From Salticus scenicus (Eukaryota; Arthropoda; Arachnida; Araneae; Salticidae): a stretch of DNA of 64,000 nt. Under the pieces are notes generated by a model. That model worked only from the letters and a program-made list of their open reading frames with translations. It was not told the origin of the DNA and searched no databases. Location of the stretch: contig OZ005651.1 of assembly GCA_963930645.1 (NCBI GenBank), forward strand, positions 330,293,527 through 330,357,526, in the 5' to 3' direction. The position numbers were made by a program, and so were the translations under genes. Below are positions 48,274 to 60,142 of the stretch, piece after piece. Within the stretch, counting starts at the first letter, position 1; the number at the start of each line of letters is the position of its first letter.

Positions 48274-49581
48274 GTCTCTAAAATATGAAGAGTGAGATCT
48301 GACTGTAAAAGAGTGGCATATAACTCTTTGAACATGCCAAAATGGAGCCAAACTCTAAAGAGTGAAAAGTCTGTTTTCGAAAGAGTGAGATTTCTCTTTC
48401 TTCATTAGGAGTGAGATTATTCCGAGTTATTCAAATATTTATTTAAAAAAAAAAAAAAAAAAAAAAACGGATACGCCAGACGGTATCTTCTATCATTGTC
48501 CTTAGCTCAACGATGGTAGGGATACAAATTGGATTTACGGGGAATCGAACCGAAGCCGTCTCTGTGTCAGGCGAGAGTCTTACCACTGAGCCACTGGGGA
48601 CACACAGAACTCGTTTAATTTACAGTGGTAAATCATTCATATAAGAGATTGATCGCATTTATACATTTTTACTTCATTTATTATAAATTTAAAATTACAG
48701 AATTCAAATGTACATTTTAAAATTAAAATTAGAATTGTTTTAAATTACTAAAATTAGAATTATTTTTAAATTACCAAAATTAGAATTACTTTTTAAATCA
48801 AAATGTATACTTGAAAAGAAATTGCTTAAGACAAATAGTCATTTTTAAAGTATCTTGGGGGAAAAGAAAAATTCTCGAGTCTGCATGTTTAAAAAAATAG
48901 TTAAATATTTACACACAAATCTATTTCTTGTAGAACTCGTCTGTTTAGGAGAATAAATCTTGCTGGTGATTTAAATTTCTAGTAAAATATTACAGCCAGC
49001 TTTTTTAATGTTTCACATGCGTTAAGTATCAATGAGTATAACAAAAATATAAATTCCAATAAATTTTAAGATATTATGCATTAAGCATTTGCATTCATAT
49101 TTTCTTCTGTACCTTAAATATTTCGCAATAAAACTACTTCCTGTCATTACGAATTTTCATAACTTTCTTATTATTTTCGATTCTGTAGTAATAGCATTTC
49201 AATTTTATCAATCGTATACAAAATTTTTATTTACCAAAATAACTTTTAACATATTTATTTTCTTTTTTTAAAACTCCAATATCTTTATTAAGTTCTGTTA
49301 AACAAATCACATGCATGAGATCATTGACAAATTGTCTTTCATATTTCTTTCGAAATATGGTAAGTAGATGGCGCCAGCAAATCTTCACTCTTCATAATGT
49401 TCATCTTGCAATAGAAGATGACTTCACTCTTTGTGACAGAGTGACTAGAAGTCTCTCTTTCGAGAAAAGTAATAAATGTCACATTTTCAAGAGTGACAAT
49501 AGTATTTCTCACTTTAATTCGTGTCAAAATAATGGTCACTTTTTTAAGGAGTGAGATTCCCACTCCAGAAATTTTAGAGGG
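48274..49581. mobile_element. Non-autonomous TIR element with repeated GAGTGA motifs
   Basis: Inserted in GGCATTTATAATG of the unit. The left end GTCTCTAAAATAT and the right end, inverted, CCCTCTAAAATTT form imperfect terminal inverted repeats; only about 2 bp (TT) of target duplication can be assigned. Both ends are loaded with AGAGTGA/TCACTCT motifs (for example near 48287, 48395 and 48408, and near 49387, 49423, 49438 and 49549). The AT-rich centre (48620-49300) has no credible gene. Family unknown. Confidence 0.6.
48530..48601 (-). ncRNA. tRNA-like Pol III promoter inside the TIR element
   Basis: On the minus strand TGGCTCAGTGGTAAGAC matches box A and GGTTCGATTCC matches box B exactly, at tRNA-like spacing. 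The acceptor ends do not pair and no mature tRNA can be drawn. It is probably derived from a tRNA gene, as in SINE heads. Confidence 0.5.
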
Positions 49582-50686
49582 TTATAATGATATATAACCT
49601 AATTTACTTAAAACTGACATATTATCATACTATAGAAATCTGTTTCTATGTATGCCCATTTATCGTGAAAGAAGAATATAAGAGGATGTGGCAATTGCGG
49701 AAAAACAAGAAGTCATATTATATCAGCGGAAGACATTATGTTAACAGTTATACAAAAAATTTTGCATTATTATTGTAAAATTATGTAATGTGGATACGTC
49801 CAGTAGAAATACATCGTAACAATAGGTCTCAAATCTGCTAAATAAATAAAGTAAAGAAGTACTAGCCATGGTGTTGATAGATTCAATACGGCTCCCGCTG
49901 TAGTCATGGTACTCGTTTCAGTTATCTTGGGTAGATAACAGTTAACTTCATTTACCCTGTTAGCTGATACGTTGTACGCCAATTCCTCTTACACCATTTC
50001 TCCGAGCCGGGCTACCGTCCATCAACTGCTAAACGTATTTAGATGCGCTTTTACATGCAATTTAGTATAAAAAATTTCCTGCAGTTTTTCGTTGAAACTT
50101 TTAATGGTGTACTTATAAATATTTATGTGTATTATTTACTTTAAAAAATACTCCAAATAATAAATTCAGTGTTGTGTTGAATCGTTGTGCTAGATGATAG
50201 ATATAATTAAATTGCGTAGTATTCCTACCATGATCTTCAAGCATATAGTTATGACTTAAATAAAATTTTTTGTCTAAACAATAACGGTAAAAACAAACAC
50301 TCAGTGAAAGTTTTGCTGAATCAATAAAAATGTGGTGTGCAGTCTGAAATTTGTATTATAATGTGTTCCAAGCGACACAAATTCTTTTAGATTAAGAGAG
50401 TAATTTTTCTTTTATTCCTAAGACAGTTTTTTGTATTTGCTCTTATACATAAAATATTTTGTTAATGTAAACAAATACATGGAAATTTTCTTATAATTTT
50501 GCAAACACTTAACAAATTATATTTTGTGTGCTGGTAACAAAACGATTTCTGTACTTCTAATAAAAATTTTGGTCAAAACAATAACTTAAAAAATAAAATT
50601 GTAGATTTAATCAAATCCGTCCTCTGCGTGTAAAAATGGGTAGTAAAATATACGCTTATTTTAAATATTTGAAAACACGCACTTAC

Positions 50687-50881
50687 CTGGCAAACATAGT
50701 GTATTATTAAAGCTGTTGTAACCGTTATCACATACACATATACTTCCTTCGTTGTCGCAATGACTATTTTCAACTCCAGAAATACATTCCTCGGAATCTG
50801 TGCATGGAGAACCCAATACGAATTCTGAAACATTGGTTTTGACTTCTACTGTCATGACGCTAGGTGTTCCTTCCGTACTGC
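50687..50881 (-). CDS. EB-module-like repeat exon 13
   Basis: Open exon of the SPC subtype, with VKTN, SEEC instead of SEQC, and NNT as second sequon. It is the counterpart of exon 5. Confidence 0.82.
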
Positions 50882-51549
50882 CTGCAAAAATAAATAAATA
50901 AAATTAAATAAAATTTGAAAATAATTGAAAAAATTAAAAAAAAAGTAAATAAATAATAAAATAAATAAATAAATATGAAATAAAAAAATGAATAAATAAA
51001 AAGAGGGACGACAATAATTTAAAATTCTTTAAATGGTAGAGACTAATAAGCAATGAATTCAGTTCTTGCATTAAAACGATGATTTCGATTGTTGCACCAT
51101 AACAAAGACAATTCTGAACGTGGGTTTTAATATGTATTCCAAAAGGCCTACAAGAAAGCTGTTTGAAATAATTAAACTCTCTTATCCCACTAGCTATTTA
51201 CAATAGGCGCATATTATTTTGTAGGATTGTCCATACATTTTTTAAAAGTAGGGACCTCCAGCAGGTCTCCTATTTTGGTTAGTGTCACCTGGACATAATA
51301 CTTTCTTCTTATATTTTTCGTAAAACTGCGGCTTGCACTATATTTTTTACCTAGAAAAAAAAAAAAAAAAACATAGCATTGAATCTCTCCTTTATGCATC
51401 ATAGTTTGTAAACAGTCAATACATTGTCTATTGAATAAATAACATTTTTATTTGTAATTTCACTTAATTTGTAGAAATGTTCTTTGCAAAGAAATACAAT
51501 TTCATTTAGCATACAAATAATTCCCCATTTTTTTTTCTTTTTTGACATG

Positions 51550-51602
<53 letters not shown>

Positions 51603-52867
51603 AAATGAGATAAGTGCGATATGGAAAAGCTAACCTAAAAAACTTTGCAACATTTGGAATAGAACATTTTTTTAAATATGTCGGACATTCTATAATGATT
51701 GTTTATTTATTTATTTTTTATTTTTATTTTTTTTAGTGAGGAAAGTCGCAGGCATTTATAATGACATATAACCTAATTTACTTAAAACTGACATATTATT
51801 ATACTATACAAATCTGTTTGTATGTATGCCCGTTAATTGTGAAAGAAGAATATAAGAGGATGTGGCAATTGCGAAAAAACAAAAAGTCATATTATAACAG
51901 CGGAAGACATTATGTTAACAGTTAGACAAGAAATTTTGCATTATTATTGTACAAATTTGTAATGTGGATACGTCCCGAAGAAAAAAACCGTAACAATAGG
52001 TCTCAAATCTGCTAAATAAATAAAGTAAAGCAGTACTAGCCTTGGTGTTGATAGACTCAATACGGCTCCCGCTGTAGTCATGGTATTCGTTTCAGTTATC
52101 TTGAGTTTATAGCAGTTAACTTCATATACTCTGTTAGCTGATACGTTGTACGCCAAATCCTCACATGCCATTCCTCCAAGCCGGGCTACTTTCTCACCAA
52201 CTGCTAAACGTATTTGGATTCGCTTTACATGAAATTTAGTATAAAAAATTTCCTGCAGTTTTTTTTTGAAACTTTTTATGGTGTATTTATAAATATTTGT
52301 GTGTGTTATTTACTTTAAAAAATACTCCAAATAATGAATTCAGTGTTGTGTTGAATCGTTGTGCTAGATGATAGATATACTTAAATTGCGTAGGATTCCT
52401 ATCATGATCTTAGAGCATATAGTTATGACTTAAATAAAAATTTTTGTCTAAACAATAACTTTAAAAACAAACACTCAGAGAAAGTTTTGCTGAATCAATA
52501 AAAATGTGGTGTGCAGACCGAAAATTTCTATTTTAATGTGTTCCAATCGAAACAATTTCTTTTAGATTTAGAAAGTAATTTTTCTTTCATTCCTAAGAAA
52601 GTTTTTTTGTATTTGTTTTTATAAATAAAATATTTTGTTAATGAAAGAAAATAATTGGAAATTTTCTTATAATTTTGGAAACATTTAAAAAATTATATTT
52701 TGTGTTCTTGTAACAAAACGATTTCTGTACTTCTAATAAAAATTTGGTTCAAAACAATAAAAAAAACTTAAAATATAACATTGTAGATTAATCAAATCCG
52801 TCCTCTGCGTGTAAAAATGGGTAGTAAAATATAAGATTATTTTAAACATTTGATAAAACCCACTTAC
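50882..52867 (-). other. Intron between exons 14 and 13
   Basis: Unit with TA microsatellite. From about 51150 it belongs to the 2,196-bp block repeated immediately to the right. On the minus strand a segment from about 52300 down to 51944 stays open for roughly 120 codons; see findings. Confidence 0.75.
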
Positions 52868-53062
52868 TTGACAAACATAGTGTACTATTGAAGCTGTTGT
52901 AACCGTTATCACATGCACATATATTTCCTTCGTTGTCGCAATGACTATTTTGAACTCCAGAAATACATTGCTCGGAATCTGTGCATTGAGAACCCAACAC
53001 GAATTCTGAAACATTGGTTGTGTATTCTACTGTCAAGACGCTGGGTGTTCCTTCCGTACTGC
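52868..53062 (-). CDS. EB-module-like repeat exon 14
   Basis: Open exon with several private changes shared only with exon 15: SVLTVEYTT, GVQNSHC, NEGNICAC. Its last base is A (TCA|A GTAAG), so the junction codon becomes AGC (Ser) instead of Gly. All cysteines are kept. Confidence 0.82.
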
Positions 53063-53745
53063 CTGCAAAAAAAAAAAAATAAAATAAAAAAAAAAAATTA
53101 AATTAAATTGAAAAATAATTGAAAAAATTAAAAAAATAAAAATAAAATAAAAAATAAAAAATGTAAATAAATATAAAATAAAAAAATGAATAAATAAAAA
53201 GAGGGACGAGAATAATTTAAAATTCTTTAAATGGTAGATTAATAAGCAATGAATTCAGTTCTAGCATTTCAACGATGATTTCCATTGTTGCACCATAACA
53301 ACGACAATTCATAACGTGGGTTTTAATCTTTATTCGAAAACTCCTACAAGAAAGCTGTTTGAAATAATTAAACTCTCTTATCCCACTAGCTATTTACAAT
53401 AGGCGCATATTATTTTGTAGGATTGTCCATACATTTTTTAAAAGTAGGGACCTCCAGCAGGTCTCCTATTTTGGTTAGTGTCACCTGGACATAATACTTT
53501 CTTCTTATATTTTTCGTAAAACTGCGGCTTGCACTATATTTTTTACCTAGAAAAAAAAAAAAAAAAACATAGCATTGAATCTCTCCTTTATGCATCATAG
53601 TTTGTAAACAGTCAATACATTGTCTATTGAATAAATAACATTTTTATTTGTAATTTCACTTAATTTGTAGAAATGTTCTTTGCAAAGAAATACAATTTCA
53701 TTTAGCATACAAATAATTCCCCATTTTTTTTTCTTTTTTGACATG

Positions 53746-53798
<53 letters not shown>

Positions 53799-55063
53799 AA
53801 ATGAGATAAGTGCGATATGGAAAAGCTAACCTAAAAAACTTTGCAACATTTGGAATAGAACATTTTTTTAAATATGTCGGACATTCTATAATGATTGTTT
53901 ATTTATTTATTTTTTATTTTTATTTTTTTTAGTGAGGAAAGTCGCAGGCATTTATAATGACATATAACCTAATTTACTTAAAACTGACATATTATTATAC
54001 TATACAAATCTGTTTGTATGTATGCCCGTTAATTGTGAAAGAAGAATATAAGAGGATGTGGCAATTGCGAAAAAACAAAAAGTCATATTATAACAGCGGA
54101 AGACATTATGTTAACAGTTAGACAAGAAATTTTGCATTATTATTGTACAAATTTGTAATGTGGATACGTCCCGAAGAAAAAAACCGTAACAATAGGTCTC
54201 AAATCTGCTAAATAAATAAAGTAAAGCAGTACTAGCCTTGGTGTTGATAGACTCAATACGGCTCCCGCTGTAGTCATGGTATTCGTTTCAGTTATCTTGA
54301 GTTTATAGCAGTTAACTTCATATACTCTGTTAGCTGATACGTTGTACGCCAAATCCTCACATGCCATTCCTCCAAGCCGGGCTACTTTCTCACCAACTGC
54401 TAAACGTATTTGGATTCGCTTTACATGAAATTTAGTATAAAAAATTTCCTGCAGTTTTTTTTTGAAACTTTTTATGGTGTATTTATAAATATTTGTGTGT
54501 GTTATTTACTTTAAAAAATACTCCAAATAATGAATTCAGTGTTGTGTTGAATCGTTGTGCTAGATGATAGATATACTTAAATTGCGTAGGATTCCTATCA
54601 TGATCTTAGAGCATATAGTTATGACTTAAATAAAAATTTTTGTCTAAACAATAACTTTAAAAACAAACACTCAGAGAAAGTTTTGCTGAATCAATAAAAA
54701 TGTGGTGTGCAGACCGAAAATTTCTATTTTAATGTGTTCCAATCGAAACAATTTCTTTTAGATTTAGAAAGTAATTTTTCTTTCATTCCTAAGAAAGTTT
54801 TTTTGTATTTGTTTTTATAAATAAAATATTTTGTTAATGAAAGAAAATAATTGGAAATTTTCTTATAATTTTGGAAACATTTAAAAAATTATATTTTGTG
54901 TTCTTGTAACAAAACGATTTCTGTACTTCTAATAAAAATTTGGTTCAAAACAATAAAAAAAACTTAAAATATAACATTGTAGATTAATCAAATCCGTCCT
55001 CTGCGTGTAAAAATGGGTAGTAAAATATAAGATTATTTTAAACATTTGATAAAACCCACTTAC
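53063..55063 (-). other. Intron between exons 15 and 14
   Basis: Second copy of the 2,196-bp duplicated block. No foreign insertion. Confidence 0.75.
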
Positions 55064-55258
55064 TTGACAAACATAGTGTACTATTGAAGCTGTTGTAACC
55101 GTTATCACATGCACATATATTTCCTTCGTTGTCGCAATGACTATTTTGAACTCCAGAAATACATTGCTCGGAATCTGTGCATTGAGAACCCAACACGAAT
55201 TCTGAAACATTGGTTGTGTATTCTACTGTCAAGACGCTGGGTGTTCCTTCCGTACTGC
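55064..55258 (-). CDS. EB-module-like repeat exon 15
   Basis: By eye identical to exon 14, including the Ser junction, as part of the 2,196-bp duplication. Confidence 0.82.
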
Positions 55259-55666
55259 CTGCAAAAAAAAAAAAATAAAATAAAAAAAAAAAATTAAATT
55301 AAATTGAAAAATAATTGAAAAAATTAAAAAAATAAAAATAAAATAAAAAATAAAAAATGTAAATAAATATAAAATAAAAAAATGAATAAATAAAAAGAGG
55401 GACGAGAATAATTTAAAATTCTTTAAATGGTAGATTAATAAGCAATGAATTCAGTTCTAGCATTTCAACGATGATTTCCATTGTTGCACCATAACAACGA
55501 CAATTCATAACGTGGGTTTTAATCTTTATTCGAAAACTCCTACAAGAAAGCTGTTTGAAATAATTAGACTCTCTTATCCCACTAGCTATTTACAATAGAC
55601 GCATATTATTTTGTAGGAATGTCCATACATTTTTTAAATGTAGGGACCTCGAGCAGGCCTCCTATT

Positions 55667-56087
55667 GAGGGCCCGATTAAGCTTTGAAGCTAGGTGAAGC
55701 TCAGTATCATTTCGGGGTCCTCTTTCATTTCAGAAAATCTCGTTTTCCTGTTACAGATAGTAATATAATATGCTATAGATCAAAAGTTAGTGTGTGTTTA
55801 CGGTTTTTTTTTTCATTCATATATCTGGGTTGTTTCTACACACAACATTAAAATCGTATAACTTATTAATTAAGAACATTCAGATTTTTGAGGTTAAATA
55901 ATAGATTTTTCCCGAAACAGTGATTATTTTGTCTTGCTTTAGGAGATTTTTCTCAGAAAAATTCAATCTCAGTATGAAAATATAAAACAGAAAATTCAAG
56001 ACGCTGTTTTTAGTCATTTTGGGGCCCCATCTTAAATTTTAGAAGGGAGGCTTGGGCTTCCTCAGCCTTTTGGGTAATCAGGCCCTG
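55667..56087. mobile_element. hAT MITE, copy 3
   Basis: The left end is mutated (GAGGGCCCGATTAAG); the right end, inverted, is CAGGGCCTGATTACC. Flanks are CTCCTATT (55659-55666) and CTCATATT (56088-56095). Confidence 0.72.
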
Positions 56088-56524
56088 CTCATATTTAGGA
56101 TAGTGTCACCTAGATATGATACTTTCTTCTTACTTTTCTCGTGAGACTGCGGCTTGCACTTAATTTTTACCTAGAAAAATAATTTATAGCATTGAATCTC
56201 TCCTTCATGCATCATATTTTGTAAAGAGTCAATATATATTCCATTGAATAAATAAAATTCTTTATTTGTAATTTCACTTAATTTGTAGAATTGTTCTTTC
56301 CAAAAAAAAAAAATAGAATTTCATTTAGCATAAAAATACTTCCCCATTTTTTTTTTTTTTTTTTTTTTTTTTGACATTGAAAAAAAAAAAAATAATAAAT
56401 AAAAATAAATAAAATAAATCTATAAAATGAGGTAAGTTCGATATGGCAAAGCTAACCTAAAAAACTTTGGAACATGTGGAATAGAACATTTTTTAAAATG
56501 TGCCGAATATTCTATAATGATTGT

Positions 56525-56559
<35 letters not shown>

Positions 56560-56848
56560 TGAGGAAAGTCGCTGTCATTTATAATGATATGTAACGTAAT
56601 TTACTTAAAACTGATATATTATCATACAATAGAAACCTGTTTGTATGTATGCCCATTTATCGTTAAAGAAAAATATAATTGCGGAAAAACAAGAAGTCAT
56701 ATTATACAAGCGGAAGACATTATGTTAACAGTTATCCAAGAAATTTTGCATTATTATTGTAAAAATATGTAATGTGGATACGTCCAGTAGAAATACATCG
56801 AAACAATAGGTCTCAAATCTGCTAAATAAATAAAGTAAAGCAGTACTA

Positions 56849-57130
56849 ATAATAACAAGAGACTTGGCGTTGGAATATTAAAACCCGAATAAACTACTAA
56901 GTCAGAAACGCCAATGAAAAATACTGGAAATGCATACAGCTGTTTCGATAGCCTTAAGCATACCGTCTTCATTGCAAAAAGGATTTTTTGCACTGAAGTC
57001 ATCTTTTTTGCACTTTGTCATGCTTTTTGCGCTGAAGACGGTACGCTTAAGGCTACCAAAACGGCTGTATGCATTTCCAATATTTTTCTTTGGCGTTTCT
57101 GACGTAGTAGTTTATTCGGGTTTTAATATA
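56849..57130. mobile_element. Foldback MITE, copy 4
   Basis: GCAGTACTA flanks at 56840-56848 and 57131-57139. Arms as in the other copies. Open frames at 56754-57178 arise from the inverted arms and are not genes. Confidence 0.72.
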
Positions 57131-57962
57131 GCAGTACTAGCCATGGTGTTGATAGATTCAATACGGCTCGTGCTGTAGTCATGGTATTCATTTCATTTAT
57201 CTTGAGTAGATAACAGTTAACTTCATTTACCCTGTTAGTTGATACGTTGTACGCCAATTCCTCTTATACCCTTCCTCAGAGTCGGGTTACCTTCTCACCA
57301 ACTGCTAAATATATTTAGATGCGCTTTTACATGAAATTTAGTATATAAAAGTTTCTGCAGTGTTTCGTTGAATTTTTTAATGGTGTATTTATAAATATTT
57401 ATGTGTATTATTTACTTTAAAAATTACTCAAAATAGTAAATTCAGTGTTGTGTTGTATCGTTGTGCTAGGTGATAGATATACATAAATCGCGTAGTATTC
57501 CTATCATGATCTTGAAGCATATAGTTGTGACTTAATTAAAATTTTTTGTCTAAACACTAACGGTAAAAACAAACACTCAGTGAAAGTTTTGCTGAAACAA
57601 TAAAAATGTGGTGTGCAGTCTGAAAATTTGTATCATAATGTGTTTCAATCGAAAAAATTTCTTTTAGATTAAGAAAGTAATTTTCTTTCATTCCTAAGAA
57701 AGTTTTTTGTATTTGCTCTTATACATAAAATATTTTGTTAATGTAAACAAATACATGGAAATTTTCTTAAAATTTTGCAAACACTTAACAAATTATATTT
57801 TGTGTGCTCGTAACAAAACGATTTCTGTACTTCTAATAAAAATTTGGTTCAAAACACTAACTTAAAAAATAAAATTGTAGATTTAATCCAATCCGTCCTT
57901 TGCGACTAAAAATGGGTCGTAAAATATAAGCTTATTTGAAATATATGTATTAACGCACTTAC

Positions 57963-58157
57963 CTGGCAAACATAGTGTACTATTAAAGCTGTTGTAACCG
58001 TTATCACAGACACATATACCTTCTTCGTTGTCGCAATGGCTATTTTCAACTCCAGAAATACATTGCTCGGAATCTGTGCATTGAGAACCCAATACGAATT
58101 CTGAAACATTGGTTGTGTCTTCTACTGTCATGACGCTAGGTGTTCCTTCCGTACTGC
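57963..58157 (-). CDS. EB-module-like repeat exon 16
   Basis: Open exon near the consensus, with NEEGIC. The downstream flank (GACTAAAAATGGG) is shared with exon 3. Confidence 0.82.
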
Positions 58158-59947
58158 CTGCAAAAATATATAAATAAAATTAAATAAAATTTAAAAATAA
58201 TTGAAAAAATTTAAAAATAAAGAGACAATTTATAACGTGGGTTATGAATTCGAAAAGTCCTTTATAGTCCTACAAGAAATCTGTTTGAAATAATTAAACT
58301 CTCTTATCCCACTAGCTATTTGCTATAGACGCATATTATTTTGTAGGCATGTCCATAGATGTTTTAAATGTAGGGACCTCGAGCAGGTCTCCTGTTTAGG
58401 ATAGTGTCACCTGGACATAATACGTTATTCTTACATTTTTCGTGAGACTGCGGCTTGCACTATATTTTTACTCAGAAAAATATAATTTATAGCATTGAAT
58501 CTCTCCTTTATGCATCATATTTTGTAAACAGTCAATATATTTTCTATTGAATAAATAACATTCTTTATTTGTAATTTCACTTAATTTATAGAATTGTGCT
58601 TTGCAAAGAAATAGAATTTCATTTAGCATAAAGATACGTCCCCATTTTTTTTTTTTTTTTTGACATGGAAAAAGAAAAAAAAATTCTATAAAAAGTTTGA
58701 TATGGTTAGCTTTAACCTAAAAAACTTTGCAACATTTGGAATAGAACATTTTTTAAAATGTGTCGGATCTTCTATAATGATTGTTTATTTTATTTTTAAT
58801 TTATTCTTTTTTTTTTTTTTTTTTTTTTTTTGAGGAAAGTCGCTGGCATTTATAATGATATATAACCTAATTTACTGAAAACAGACATATTATCATACTA
58901 TACAAATCTGTTTGTATGTATGCCCATTAATCGTGAAAGAACAATATAAGGGGATGTGACAACTGCGGAACATAAGTAGTCATATGATATCAGCGGAAGA
59001 CATTAAGTTAACAGTTATCCAAGAAATTTTACATTAATATTGTAAAATTATGTAATGTGGATACGTCCAGACGAAATACAACGTAACAATAGGTCTCAAA
59101 TCTGCTAAATAAAGTAAAGCAGTACTCGCAATGGTGTTGAAAGATTCAATACGGCTCCTGCTGTAGTCGTGGTACTCGTTTCAGTTATCTTGAGTAGATA
59201 ACAGTTAACTTCATTTACCCTGTTAGCTGATATGTTGTACGCCAATTCCTCTTAAACCATTCCTCCAAGCCGGGCTACCTTCTCACTAACTGCTGAACGT
59301 ATTTGGATGCGCTTTTACATGAAATTTAGTATATAAATTTTCCTGCAGTTTTTCGTTGAAACTTTTAATGTTGTACTTATAAATATTTATGCGTGTTATT
59401 TACTTTAAAAAATACTCCAAATAATAAATTCAGTGTTGTGTTGAATCGTTGTGCTAGATGATAGATATACTTAAATTGCGTAGTATTCCTATCATGATCT
59501 TGAAGCATATAGTTGTGACTTAAATAAAATTTTTTGTCTGGACACTAACGGTAAAGACAAACACTCAGAGAAAGTTTTGCTGAATCAATAAAAATGTGGT
59601 GTGCAGACTGAAATTTTGTATTATAACGTGTTCCAATCGAAACAATTTCTTTTAGATCAAGAAAGTAATTTTTCTTTCATTTTTTGTTTGTATTTGCTTT
59701 TATACATAAAATAATCTTGTTAATGTAAGCAAATTAATGGAAATTTTCTTAAAATTTTGCAAACATTTCACAAATTATATTTTGTGTTCTTGTAAGAAAC
59801 GATTTCTGTACTTCTAATAAAAATTTGGTTCAAAACAATAAAATAACTTAAAAAATAAATTGTAGATTTAATCAAATCGGTCCTCTGCGTGTAAAAACGT
59901 GTAGTAAAATATAAGCTTATTTTAAATATTTGAAAAAACTCACTTAC
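58158..59947 (-). other. Intron between exons 17 and 16
   Basis: Standard unit, slightly shortened after the acceptor (the A-rich tract is cut at about 58222). No insertion. Confidence 0.75.
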
Positions 59948-60142
59948 CTGACAAACATAGTGTACTATTAAACATGTTGTAACCGTTATAACAGACACAT
60001 ACTCTTCCTTCATTGTCGCAATGACTATTTTCAACTCCAGAAATACATTGCTTGGAATCTGTGCATTGAGAACCCAATACGAATTCTGAAACATTGGTTG
60101 TGTCTTGAACTGTCATGACGCTAGATGTTCCTTCCGTACTGC
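59948..60142 (-). CDS. EB-module-like repeat exon 17
   Basis: Open exon of the MFNST subtype (Met for Ser in GYNMF), shared with exons 18 and 19. Private changes: VQDTT, DSKQC, GRVCVC and Tyr for Asp after the fifth Cys. A longer minus-strand frame (59768-60094) overlapping it is the out-of-frame shadow. Confidence 0.82.

Larger units (their letters stand above)
47470..50686 (-). other. Intron between exons 13 and 12
   Basis: About 1.9 kb of unit sequence, matching the intron between exons 5 and 4, plus the 1.3-kb insertion at 48274. Confidence 0.75.
55259..57962 (-). other. Intron between exons 16 and 15
   Basis: A unit intron with the third hAT MITE and fourth foldback MITE in the same two positions as in introns 4/3 and 7/6. 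Confidence 0.75.

Noticed and set aside
48530..48601. Functional tRNA gene
   Set aside because: Boxes A and B are good, but the acceptor ends do not pair and a cloverleaf cannot be completed.
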